Below are positions 7,851 to 15,358 of a DNA stretch of 54,851 bases, piece by piece. Made by a program: the position numbers and the translations under genes. The stretch's first letter is position 1, and each line of letters starts with the position of its first letter. The stretch is from Nostoc desertorum CM1-VF14 (lineage in GTDB: Bacteria; Cyanobacteriota; Cyanobacteriia; Cyanobacteriales; Nostocaceae): positions 1-54,851 of the forward strand of contig JAHHHR010000052.1 of NCBI GenBank assembly GCA_019359245.1, in the 5' to 3' direction. A model generated the notes under the pieces. It did not search any database and was not told where the DNA came from. It saw only the letters and a list, made by a program, of their open reading frames with translations.

Positions 7851-8570
7851 ATGAGCGCAACACAGTCTAACAACCTGCCGCTTTGGGTACAGGATCGAGA
7901 TAAGGTGATAGCAGAAAGTGCTGATGTCGAGTGGCGGTATCAGACACCGCCTGATTATTCCCGTTCAAAAGAGAATCTGGCTCAAGAAAGTACTTATAAT
8001 CACCTTGAAGGTACACTGGAAGCGATCGTGCAAAACTTAGTACGAACCTTCGAGATGGAGGTATCCTTCAAAGCTAACCCGCAACAGTGGTTATCTATTG
8101 TGAATGACAAGTTTCGTGTAAGTACCAATGGCGGAGTAGAGTACACCGCAGCAGATTTATCAGCACAAGGTACTTACAATTTATTTATGGCTGATTCAGA
8201 ACATTACAAGGCTTCAGAAGAAAGCTTTGAATCATCCGCAAAAGTCTTCCATACAACATTTTCCCAAGGATTTCCTTGGGAAGTGTTAGAGGTTTTCTCA
8301 GGGCCACCAAATGTCACATTCAAATGGCGGCATTGGGGACATTTTAACGGAGAATACAAAGGCCATGCACCTACTGGAGAGACAATAGAAATTATCGGCA
8401 TGAGCATTGCAAAAGTTACCGATGACTTGAAGGTTATTTCCTTGGAACACTACTTTGACAATAATCTGTTCTTGGAAAAACTAACATCTGGTGGTAAACA
8501 GACAAAAGCTGAAAGCCAGAGAAGTGCTTGTCCGTTCAGTTCTTGGTTCAAGAAATCCCACAAAAGTTAG
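7851..8570 (+). CDS. NTF2-like / SnoaL-type protein (ester-cyclase-like)
   Basis: The 239-residue product appears to belong to the SnoaL/NTF2-like alpha+beta barrel group. The C-terminal half (residues about 120-215) has the pattern FPWEVLEVFSGPPNVTFKWRHWGHFNGEY, written here in part, followed by GETIEIIGMSIAKV and DLKVISLEHYFDNN. No signal peptide is present, and the tail is Ser/Lys-rich with CPFSSWFKK. The gene ends 65 nt before ycf54 on the same strand, so co-transcription is likely. Whether it acts on a pigment intermediate is unknown; the fold call is moderate. Confidence 0.6.
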   Translation: MSATQSNNLPLWVQDRDKVIAESADVEWRYQTPPDYSRSKENLAQESTYNHLEGTLEAIVQNLVRTFEMEVSFKANPQQWLSIVNDKFRVSTNGGVEYTAADLSAQGTYNLFMADSEHYKASEESFESSAKVFHTTFSQGFPWEVLEVFSGPPNVTFKWRHWGHFNGEYKGHAPTGETIEIIGMSIAKVTDDLKVISLEHYFDNNLFLEKLTSGGKQTKAESQRSACPFSSWFKKSHKS

Positions 8571-8635
8571 TTCGTAGGGGTACAGAGTGTAGTACTGTGC
8601 CCTTACATTATTCACATAGCAACCAAAGGATGAAA

Positions 8636-8965
8636 ATGCAAACATATTATTACGTTTTGGCCAGTCAAAAGTTTCTTCTCGAAGAAGAACCGACACATGA
8701 AGTTCTCAAAGAGCGTACCCGTCACTACCATGAACAAGAAAAACAAATAGATTTTTGGTTGGTTCCGCAACCAGCTTTTTTAGAAACACCACAGTTTACA
8801 GAACTGAAGGCGAAGTGTCCCCAACCAGCAGTAGCAATTATTTCTACTAATCCCCAATTTATTACTTGGTTAAAACTGCGTTTAGAGTACGTTATCACTG
8901 GAGACTTCCAGGCTCCTTCTGAGACAATTCCAGATGCTTTAGCATCGCTTACTAGCGTATCTTAG
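8636..8965 (+). CDS. ycf54: Ycf54, assembly factor of the Mg-protoporphyrin IX monomethyl ester cyclase
   Basis: Ycf54 (DUF2488) binds the oxygen-dependent cyclase AcsF and is needed for its stability, and so for closing ring E of chlorophyll. The sequence is close to the family pattern: TYYYVLASQKFLLEEEP, DFWLVPQPAFLE, CPQPAVAIISTNPQFITWLK and LEYVITGDFQAPSE. Two in-frame ATGs lie at 8630 and 8636. AAAGGA ends at 8630, giving good ribosome-binding spacing only for the second, so I use 8636 (109 residues). acsF is not in the window, but chlH, earlier in the same pathway, is at 30276. Confidence 0.92.
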   Translation: MQTYYYVLASQKFLLEEEPTHEVLKERTRHYHEQEKQIDFWLVPQPAFLETPQFTELKAKCPQPAVAIISTNPQFITWLKLRLEYVITGDFQAPSETIPDALASLTSVS

Positions 8966-9194
8966 ATAATTGGGCATTGAAAAGAAGCAGAGGGGCAGGG
9001 AGTAGGGGGCAGAGGTGAAAACTTCTCCCTTGCTCCACCTCGTCCCTTGCTTGTTTCCAACTCTCAAATTTTATTTGGCAAGAACAAAATATATTTTTTT
9101 ACACTCCTTTCATCCCCATACTGAAGTAACTGGGTTTTCAGCTTTTTTCTTATAAAATCTTTTAAGACACCTTGATTTACATAATCTAACTTTT
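8966..9194. repeat. Gap with G-rich/C-rich repeat between ycf54 and the SPOR-like gene
   Basis: The first half is another purine/pyrimidine inverted-repeat element (GGGGCAGGGAGTAGGGGGCA facing CTCCCTTGCTCCACCTCG, about 8990-9050). The second half is AT-rich and likely holds the promoter of the next gene. Confidence 0.5.
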
Positions 9195-9896
9195 GTGCAT
9201 AGATTTCAGACTTTACCAAGTGTTTTAGGATTAGCAATCGCAGGGTTGATGGGTGGCACGAGTTCTGTCTTTGCCCAACAAACCATTCCTCCTTGTCAAC
9301 CACCAAATGCGGGTGAGTATCTTTTATTAGTAGTCAGTCCCACAGCAGATAATCAAAAGCAGTTGCGTAGTGCCTTACCACCGGAACTTAAGACCATTAC
9401 CTGCAAATATCTCAACGAAACTGTAACGCGGATAGGGGGCTTTAACAGAATTGATGATGCCAATCGATGGGCAAGGTATGTCAGCAATATTGTTGGCTTG
9501 TCTGCTATCATCACCACTCGACCAACAACGGCAGATGTGCAGGCAAAGCCACAGCCACAGCTACAAGCACGGCCACAGCTACAGCCACAGCCACAACTAC
9601 AGCCACAACTACAGCCACCTCAACAGACAGTTTATAATCCTCAAGCATTAGGAGAAGGTTATGCAGTGTTGGTAGATTATTACAACCGTCCAGAACTAGT
9701 AAATAGTGTGCAGCAAGTAGTGGGAGGTAACGTAGGTTTTGTTTCTTATGGACAACGCCCTTACTTGTTGGCAGTTTATACCACTAACCAAACTGAAGCA
9801 TACAACACCTTGCAGAAGCTGAACAATGGCGGTTTTGTTGCCAGCATAGTAGATAGTCGTAAGGTGATTCTGCTGCGCTCAACTGTACGGTTATAG
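9195..9896 (+). CDS. Secreted protein with two SPOR-like repeats and a Gln/Pro linker
   Basis: A GTG start at 9195 gives an N-terminal signal peptide (LGLAIAGLMGGTSSVFAQQ), so the protein is exported. Two similar alpha+beta units follow. Unit 1 starts EYLLLVVSPTADNQKQL, and unit 2 starts YAVLVDYYNRPELVNSV and ends with FVASIVDSRKVILLR. They are separated by a low-complexity linker of PQ/LQ repeats (about residues 118-148). The tandem units resemble SPOR-like peptidoglycan-binding modules, but this is inferred from shape. The stop codon overlaps the first base pairs of an AGTCATT array. Confidence 0.6.
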   Translation: MHRFQTLPSVLGLAIAGLMGGTSSVFAQQTIPPCQPPNAGEYLLLVVSPTADNQKQLRSALPPELKTITCKYLNETVTRIGGFNRIDDANRWARYVSNIVGLSAIITTRPTTADVQAKPQPQLQARPQLQPQPQLQPQLQPPQQTVYNPQALGEGYAVLVDYYNRPELVNSVQQVVGGNVGFVSYGQRPYLLAVYTTNQTEAYNTLQKLNNGGFVASIVDSRKVILLRSTVRL

Positions 9897-9922
9897 TCAT
9901 TAGTCATTAGTCATTAGTCATT
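9895..9922. repeat. AGTCATT heptamer STRR (4 units)
   Basis: Four consecutive AGTCATT units begin within the stop codon of the upstream gene. The downstream inverted segment GACTATTGACTAATAA reaches the 3' end of the convergent DUF212 gene, so the region can fold into a shared terminator. Confidence 0.75.
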
Positions 9923-9953
9923 GGTTAATAAACTGTGGACTGTAGACTATTGA

Positions 9954-10409
9954 CTAATAAGCAGCCCTAGCTAACCAATAGATGGTTATACCCAAAGCTG
10001 ACCCAGCTATTACCTGAACTGGTGTATGTCCGAGTAATTCCTTCAAACGGTCTTGGCTAAAGTCTGGTTTTTCATGAAATAATTCATCAATCATTTGATT
10101 GAGAATACGAGCTTGCTTTCCTGCCGCTTGGCGAACTCCAGCTGCATCATACATAACGATGATGGCAAAAACTATAGCAACGGCAAAATCAGGAGATGCC
10201 CAACCAAGTGTTTGCCCTACACCAGCGGCAAGAGCTGTAACTAAAGCTGAATGGGCACTGGGCATACCTCCAGTTGTCACCAAAACACGCACATTCAGTT
10301 TGCGATGTTTGATAATCTCGACTACGAGCTTTAGTGCTTGAGCAATTAAACAAGCTACCAGAGCAATTAGCAGCACCCGGTTGTCTAAAATGTTGCCTAT
10401 GTCCTGCAT
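9954..10409 (-). CDS. Divergent PAP2 family (DUF212) membrane protein
   Basis: A 151-residue membrane protein of the divergent PAP2/DUF212 family. It has family motifs GGMPSAHSALVTALA (residues about 47-61) and VMYDAAGVRQAAGKQA, then HTPVQVIAGSALGI. There are four predicted hydrophobic segments. The family is distantly related to phosphatidic acid phosphatases, but its substrate is unproven. It lies downstream of crtE on the same strand, and the order folD - crtE - DUF212 is one I recall as common in cyanobacteria, suggesting a link to isoprenoid diphosphate metabolism. A hairpin at 10537 probably separates the transcripts. Confidence 0.85.
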   Translation of the reverse strand: MQDIGNILDNRVLLIALVACLIAQALKLVVEIIKHRKLNVRVLVTTGGMPSAHSALVTALAAGVGQTLGWASPDFAVAIVFAIIVMYDAAGVRQAAGKQARILNQMIDELFHEKPDFSQDRLKELLGHTPVQVIAGSALGITIYWLARAAY

Positions 10410-10536
10410 GGTATTTTGGTTAGGTTAGTAAATATTAGCAGCAGTTGTTGGTTGAGGAAACATTTAGATTCAACCCAAAATCCAAAATTAACTTAGTACA
10501 TCACGGCGGAAACAGACCAATTACTCAAAATAACCT

Positions 10537-10559
10537 AAAAGCTTACTTGATAAGCTTTT
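10537..10559 (-). terminator. Hairpin terminator downstream of crtE
   Basis: AAAAGCTTA and TAAGCTTTT form a perfect 9-bp stem around CTTGA. It lies about 120 nt past the crtE stop in the direction of transcription, and its right arm ends in a T-run. Confidence 0.55.
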
Positions 10560-10679
10560 TGAATGAGTGAATTTTGAATCCCGCTGGGCGGTAGTAATAC
10601 AGCATGGTGTAAATAAACCACCCACCCAAAATCAATAAAACGCTTGCGGTATAAGAATTACAACTTTCGCAAGGCGGTA

Positions 10680-11612
10680 CTAGTTATTGCGGCTAATAAT
10701 AAAATGAGCGATCGCTTGGAGTGGCTTGGCTCTTTCTCCAAATGGTTCTAATTCCGCACAAGCTGCTCTAACTAGCTCTTGGGCTTTTGAGCGAGATTCT
10801 TCAAGTCCCCAAAGGCTAGGATAGGTCACTTTCTGCGCTTTTTGGTCTTTACCCGCAGTTTTGCCTAATTCCTCTTGAGTAGCAGTGATATCCAGAATAT
10901 CATCTATGATTTGGAATGCTAGCCCAATATTTTGAGCATAACGGCTCAGTCGCTGCACATCTTCAGGTGATGCTCCAGCGATGATCCCGCCACAAACTAC
11001 GCAAGCTTCCAAAAGAGCGGCTGTCTTGTGTTTATGAATGAAATTTAGCGTTTCTAGGGAAATATCTGATTTACCTTCTGACTCTAAATCGACAACTTGA
11101 CCGCCGACTAAACCACCTGCCCCTAGCGCCCGACCAAGACGGACAACTACCTGCAAGACTAGCTCTCTCTTAACGTTTTGGGGGGTTTGAAGGGCAACAA
11201 ACTCAAAAGCCAGAGCTAACAAGCCATCCCCAGCCAAAATTGCGACATCTTCGCCATAGATTTTATGATTTGTCAGCTTCCCGCGACGGTAATCGTCATT
11301 ATCCATCGCCGGCAGGTCATCATGAATCAATGACATTGTGTGGATCATCTCCACAGCACAAGCTGTTGGCATGGCCATTTCGATAGTTCCACCCATCATT
11401 TCGCAGGTAGCAAGACAAAGAATGGGACGTACACGCTTGCCTCCAGCTAATAACGAGTAGCGCATCGCCTCATAAATCTTTTCTGGATAAATGATGGGGA
11501 TAGCCTGATCCAAAGCAGTATCACAAAGCTTTTGTCGTTCTTTTAGATAAGCTGCTAAGTTAAACGTGGCTTCCTCTGGTGGTGTCTTTTGAACGTTATT
11601 AGTTGCTACCAT
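10680..11612 (-). CDS. crtE: Geranylgeranyl diphosphate synthase
   Basis: This is a trans-prenyltransferase, joining isopentenyl diphosphate units to give GGPP for carotenoids, phytol and quinones. The first Asp-rich motif DDLPAMDNDDYRRG sits near residue 97 and the second, DDILD, near residue 237. GGKRVRP and the substrate-binding HKTAALLEA are present. The two residues between the first Asp pair (DDxxxxD form, LPAM) mark the bacterial/plant long-chain type. Length is 310 residues. It follows folD with a 285-nt gap that holds STRRs. The symbol crtE follows cyanobacterial usage. Confidence 0.94.
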   Translation of the reverse strand: MVATNNVQKTPPEEATFNLAAYLKERQKLCDTALDQAIPIIYPEKIYEAMRYSLLAGGKRVRPILCLATCEMMGGTIEMAMPTACAVEMIHTMSLIHDDLPAMDNDDYRRGKLTNHKIYGEDVAILAGDGLLALAFEFVALQTPQNVKRELVLQVVVRLGRALGAGGLVGGQVVDLESEGKSDISLETLNFIHKHKTAALLEACVVCGGIIAGASPEDVQRLSRYAQNIGLAFQIIDDILDITATQEELGKTAGKDQKAQKVTYPSLWGLEESRSKAQELVRAACAELEPFGERAKPLQAIAHFIISRNN

Positions 11613-11694
11613 TCTTTAATTCCTGACATTTTGGGATTTTTGTCTTATACGTCACAATTTTAAGGTGCTGTGGCGCTGAAAAAATGAAGAATTA

Positions 11695-11858
11695 GGAGTT
11701 GTAAGTTAGAGTTTGGAGTTGGGAGTTGGGATTAATAATTCTTAACTTTTAACTCATAAGCTGATACGCGTCTAAATTGTATAAACACTCTTTACGGTCG
11801 TTAACTGTTGACGGTTATCAGTCATCAGTCATCAGTCATCGGTCATCAGCCTTCATGT
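11695..11858. repeat. Heptamer STRRs between crtE and folD
   Basis: Two arrays are present: GAGTTGG-type units at about 11710-11732, and TCAGTCA/TCGGTCA units at about 11818-11855 (five units). A partly inverted segment (CTTAACTTTTAACTCAT) lies between them. Nothing else is seen in this 285-nt gap. Confidence 0.65.
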
Positions 11859-11897
11859 AGTTCAAATTAAATGCGTAACGGCTTAACTTATAACTCC

Positions 11898-12785
11898 TTA
11901 CTTTTTTTCTTGTTTTGCTGTCCTGGAATAGCTGGCAAATGTATTTTGCAATAATATGGCGACAGTCATAGGACCAACACCACCAGGAACGGGGGTGATA
12001 AATCCTGCTACAGCAGCTGTTGATTCAAAGTCGACATCACCGATTAAGCGACTTTTGCCACTAGCATCGATGACGCGGTTCATTCCCACATCTACCACAA
12101 CAGCGCCCGGTTTTACCATATCAGCAGCGATCAGTCCGGGACGGCCTACTGCTGCAATTAAAATATCAGCATTTTGGGTAATGGTTTTGAGGTCATGCGA
12201 TCGCGAGTGAGCGATCGTGACTGTGGCATCAGCTTCTAGTAGCATCAGTGCCATTGGTTTACCCACCAAAATACTGCGTCCCACCACTACTGCCTGTTTC
12301 CCCTGCAAAGGAATCTCATATTCTTGTAAAAGCCGCATTACACCAGCCGGGGTGCAGCTGCGTAAACCAGCTTCTCCCCGTACTAGCCGTCCCAAGTTAA
12401 CTGGGTGCAGTCCATCAGCATCTTTGTCGGGATCAATTTGATGTAGCAGAGCCACAGCATCCAAGTGGTTAGGTAAGGGCAGCTGCACAAGAATTCCATC
12501 CACCCGTTCATCGTGGTTTAGTGCAGCTATGACCTCTTCTAACTCCCCAAGGGTAGTTTGGGTAGGAAAATGCTTACCAAAAGAGGCAATGCCAACTTTA
12601 GCGCAAGCTTTCTCTTTGTTACGGACATAAGCCGCTGAGGCTGGATTATCGCCAACCATCAGCACTGCTAAACCAGGAGGCCGTCCAATTTTTGGTTGTA
12701 ATTGTGTAATGGCAATAGAAAGTTCTTGCTGAATTTTTGCAGCTAAAGCCTTACCATCAAGGAGTTTGGCAGTTTTTGTTTCCAT
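11898..12785 (-). CDS. folD: Methylenetetrahydrofolate dehydrogenase / methenyltetrahydrofolate cyclohydrolase
   Basis: FolD is a bifunctional cytosolic enzyme of one-carbon metabolism, converting 5,10-methylene-THF to 5,10-methenyl-THF with NADP and then to 10-formyl-THF. Catalytic-site motif SAAYVRNKEKACAKVGI is at about residues 49-65 (Tyr and Lys four apart). DGILVQLPLP and DKDADG follow, then the NADP-binding GRSILVGKPMALMLL and the C-terminal TPVPGGVGPMTVA. Length is 295 residues. It is the first gene of the minus-strand folD - crtE - DUF212 cluster and divergent from the lipoprotein gene. Confidence 0.97.
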   Translation of the reverse strand: METKTAKLLDGKALAAKIQQELSIAITQLQPKIGRPPGLAVLMVGDNPASAAYVRNKEKACAKVGIASFGKHFPTQTTLGELEEVIAALNHDERVDGILVQLPLPNHLDAVALLHQIDPDKDADGLHPVNLGRLVRGEAGLRSCTPAGVMRLLQEYEIPLQGKQAVVVGRSILVGKPMALMLLEADATVTIAHSRSHDLKTITQNADILIAAVGRPGLIAADMVKPGAVVVDVGMNRVIDASGKSRLIGDVDFESTAAVAGFITPVPGGVGPMTVAILLQNTFASYSRTAKQEKK

Positions 12786-12820
12786 GAAAATTCCCAGCTA
12801 TATTCGCCTTTTGTCAAAAC

Positions 12821-12866
12821 ACTTGCAACAAGTCTTTCTCCTTGTCCTCTTCCCCCTGCCTCTTCG
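12821..12866. repeat. Copy of the ACTTGNAACAAGT dispersed repeat
   Basis: ACTTGCAACAAGTCTTTCTC followed by CTTGTCCTCTTCCCC matches a copy at about 2858-2885 over roughly 26 nt with one mismatch. It lies in the divergent promoter region between folD and the lipoprotein gene. Confidence 0.6.
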
Positions 12867-13018
12867 TTGATGTCGTAGCGTTTTTCTCACAGTAAATCCA
12901 TAATCTTTATTTTCTCAGATCAATGGCGTTATCTGAAGAATAAAGAATTAAGGATGAAATTCAGAACATTTTTTGCTCAGTAGAGAGTGTGTTTCTGAAA
13001 GTGCAGAGAATAGTATAG

Positions 13019-13507
13019 ATGGGAACAGACCTGATGAAACTGGCGACAAGGCAAGCAGTGAAGCAAAAATTTGCTCAATCGGTGGCTTTCATGCAACAAA
13101 CGAGAAATTTATCCCTTTCGTTCTTGTACGGACACAGTATTATTCCCTACCGCCTGGGGTTGGTTTTTTTATTGGTGGTGGGACTTTGTAGTTGTGGAAG
13201 TTTAACCTCGTCTGGCTTGAATGGGACTAATTTTAGAATTGGTACTAATGTCACCCCAATTAGAGAAATTAAACCAGAACAAGACAATCAAGCTACAGTT
13301 TATATCCAAGGTAAGGTGGAAAAGAAAGCTCCTTTGATGAAGCAGTGGGCTTATGAAATTAGTGACTCGACTGGCAAAATTTGGGTTGTCACCAATCAAA
13401 AGAATCTGACCGAGGGGGCACAAGTGGTGATTAAAGGTAAAGTTCGTTACCGAAGTATCCCTTTAGCTGGTAAAGAATTGGGGGAAGTTTATCTAGAAGA
13501 AGAATGA
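13019..13507 (+). CDS. Lipoprotein with an OB-fold-like domain
   Basis: A signal sequence (RLGLVFLLVVGLCSCGS) ends in a lipobox with Leu at -3 and Cys at +1, so the mature protein would be lipid-anchored. The mature part is a small beta domain: ATVYIQGKVEKKAP, WAYEISDSTGKIWVVT, GAQVVIKGKVRYRSI and GEVYLEEE. This is the pattern of OB-fold nucleic-acid or ligand-binding proteins. ATGs at 13019, 13034 and 13091 are all possible starts; the last gives a more usual signal-peptide length. Its stop overlaps the Nudix start by four bases (ATGA), indicating translational coupling. Confidence 0.7.
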   Translation: MGTDLMKLATRQAVKQKFAQSVAFMQQTRNLSLSFLYGHSIIPYRLGLVFLLVVGLCSCGSLTSSGLNGTNFRIGTNVTPIREIKPEQDNQATVYIQGKVEKKAPLMKQWAYEISDSTGKIWVVTNQKNLTEGAQVVIKGKVRYRSIPLAGKELGEVYLEEE

Positions 13508-13941
13508 ATAATCAACCGATACATGTAGCGATCGCAATTCTCTATCAAAAAGACAAGTTTCTCATGCAACTGCGGGACAATATCCCCGGTATTCTCTACC
13601 CCGGCTACTGGGCGCTATTTGGCGGTCATGTCGAACCTGGTGAAACGCCGGATGTCGCAGTGAAGCGAGAAATTTTAGAAGAAATCGGCTACAATCTACC
13701 ATCTTTTGTGGAATTTGGCTGTTATCCCGACGAAAGAATAGTCCGTCATGTCTTTCATGCACCACTGTCGGTGGAATTAGATCAACTGGTTTTGAATGAA
13801 GGCTGGGATATGGGATTATTGACCCCAGAAGATATTCACCAAGGTAACTGTTATTCGCAAAACGCTGGCGAGGTGCGACCTTTGGGGAATATGCATCAAA
13901 AAATTATGTTGGATTTTATTCAGACAAACCAACAAATCTAG
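13504..13941 (+). CDS. Nudix hydrolase
   Basis: A 145-residue hydrolase of nucleoside diphosphates linked to another moiety. The complete Nudix box (G-x5-E-x7-R-E-U-x-E-E-x-G-U) occupies residues about 38-60, running from GGHVEPGE to REILEEIGY. MQLRDNIPGILYPGYWALFG precedes it, as in MutT-like and sugar-nucleotide Nudix enzymes. Substrate is not predictable. Its ATG overlaps the stop of the lipoprotein gene, so the two form an operon. Confidence 0.9.
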   Translation: MNNQPIHVAIAILYQKDKFLMQLRDNIPGILYPGYWALFGGHVEPGETPDVAVKREILEEIGYNLPSFVEFGCYPDERIVRHVFHAPLSVELDQLVLNEGWDMGLLTPEDIHQGNCYSQNAGEVRPLGNMHQKIMLDFIQTNQQI

Positions 13942-14165
13942 TACCGCAGGGCGGAAGTCAAAAATCAAAAGTCAAAAGTCAAAAGTATTATGGAATAAAC
14001 TCTTTAGATATTTTCAATGGTTGCTCTATTTACACTGTGACGTACTAGTTTATCCCTGCTTGCCGATATTGCAATTGCAGGATGATTTCCTAGATGACGA
14101 TATGCTTTTTCATAAATCAAAATCGAAGCCAAAATAAAGTAAGAACTCTTGTGGAGTCATCACTA

Positions 14166-15272
14166 ATGCAATCAGTAAATAAATTACCGCGATGGTTAAC
14201 TATAGGATTAGCATTTCCTATTGCCATTCTCAACGGCTGGTTATTACTCCAGGTTATACAGTATTTTCAACCCTTGGTCAGCATTATCGCTGCCGCGATT
14301 TTACTAGCTTTTGTACTGAACTATCCAATCCAGTTTCTCCAAGAACAAGGGGTAAAACGCAACGTGGCGATCGCAGGAGTGTTGCTTTTGACTCTAGTGG
14401 TTTTAGTGGCTTTAGGCATCACCTTGGTTCCCCTGATTATCCAACAGCTCGTTGAGCTAGCTAATATCTTGCCCAGTTGGATTGATTCTGGTACTCAACA
14501 GTTGCAAACTTTCCAAGATTGGGCGTTAAGTCAACAACAACTTCCGATTAATTTAAGTGGTTTATTTACCCAAGTTCTTGAGCGATTATCTAACCAGCTT
14601 CAGTCCTTCACTGGTAGAATTTTAGGTTTTGCTGTCGATACCATTGGTATTGTGCTCAACGTTCTGCTGGCAGTGGTTCTAACTATCTACCTAATATTGA
14701 ATGGCGAACGTCTTTGGGACGGAGTTTTTCAGTGGTTTCCCCCTAACATTGGGTCAAGAATGCGGGAATTACTGCGAGAGGATTTCCACAATTACTTCAT
14801 CGGTCAAGCAACATTGGGAGCTGTGTTAGGGGTGACCATTACACTAGCATTTTTGGCGCTGCAAGTTCCCTTAGCTCTACTTTTTGGTATCGGTATTGGT
14901 TTATTTTCTCTCTTCCCCTTTGGTACAGGAGTAGGTATCGCTATAGTAAGTTTGTTGGTAGCGCTGCAAAACTTTTGGTTAGGAGTTGAAGTCTTAGGTG
15001 TAGCTGTTGCGATCGACCAAGTTAATTCTAATTTTATAGCGCCTAGAATTCTCGGCAATTTGACTGGGTTAAATCCCGTATGGGTGGTAATTTCTTTGCT
15101 GTTGGGGGCAAAGTTAGGAGGAGTCCTCGGTTTGTTGATTGCGATCCCTATTGCCAGTTTTATCAAGGATATAACAGATAGTTGGCGGGCTGGAGAGTTT
15201 AACAAGATAGATGATATTGTGTCAGAACCTGTAAAGATCATCAAAAGTGAGACAGCAGGAACTTATAGTTAA
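14166..15272 (+). CDS. AI-2E family transporter (PerM-like)
   Basis: An integral membrane protein of 368 residues from the ATG at 14166. It has the family layout: a first pair of membrane spans (GLAFPIAILNGWLLLQVI, then IIAAAILLAFVLNYPI), a long central amphipathic region (about residues 115-165), then five more spans. The signature region LFGIGIGLFSLFPFGTGVG is followed by QVNSNFIAPRILGNLTGLNP. Family members export AI-2 or act as Na+/H+ exchangers, and the cargo here is unknown. An ATG at 14094 would add a 24-residue polar tail and is less likely. Confidence 0.88.
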   Translation: MQSVNKLPRWLTIGLAFPIAILNGWLLLQVIQYFQPLVSIIAAAILLAFVLNYPIQFLQEQGVKRNVAIAGVLLLTLVVLVALGITLVPLIIQQLVELANILPSWIDSGTQQLQTFQDWALSQQQLPINLSGLFTQVLERLSNQLQSFTGRILGFAVDTIGIVLNVLLAVVLTIYLILNGERLWDGVFQWFPPNIGSRMRELLREDFHNYFIGQATLGAVLGVTITLAFLALQVPLALLFGIGIGLFSLFPFGTGVGIAIVSLLVALQNFWLGVEVLGVAVAIDQVNSNFIAPRILGNLTGLNPVWVVISLLLGAKLGGVLGLLIAIPIASFIKDITDSWRAGEFNKIDDIVSEPVKIIKSETAGTYS

Positions 15273-15358
15273 AAATTGTATAGGTGGAAAACTGAAAGGC
15301 TTCCACCGTAAGTTCTCTGCTGTCAGGGGCTTTGAAACAACAAGCGATCGCTAAATTT

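Noticed and set aside
7572..7873. Overlapping minus-strand frames across the pdxJ 3' repeat
   Set aside because: Gly/Ser/Arg- or Pro-rich translations in several phases come from the G-rich/C-rich repeat and cover the pdxJ end.
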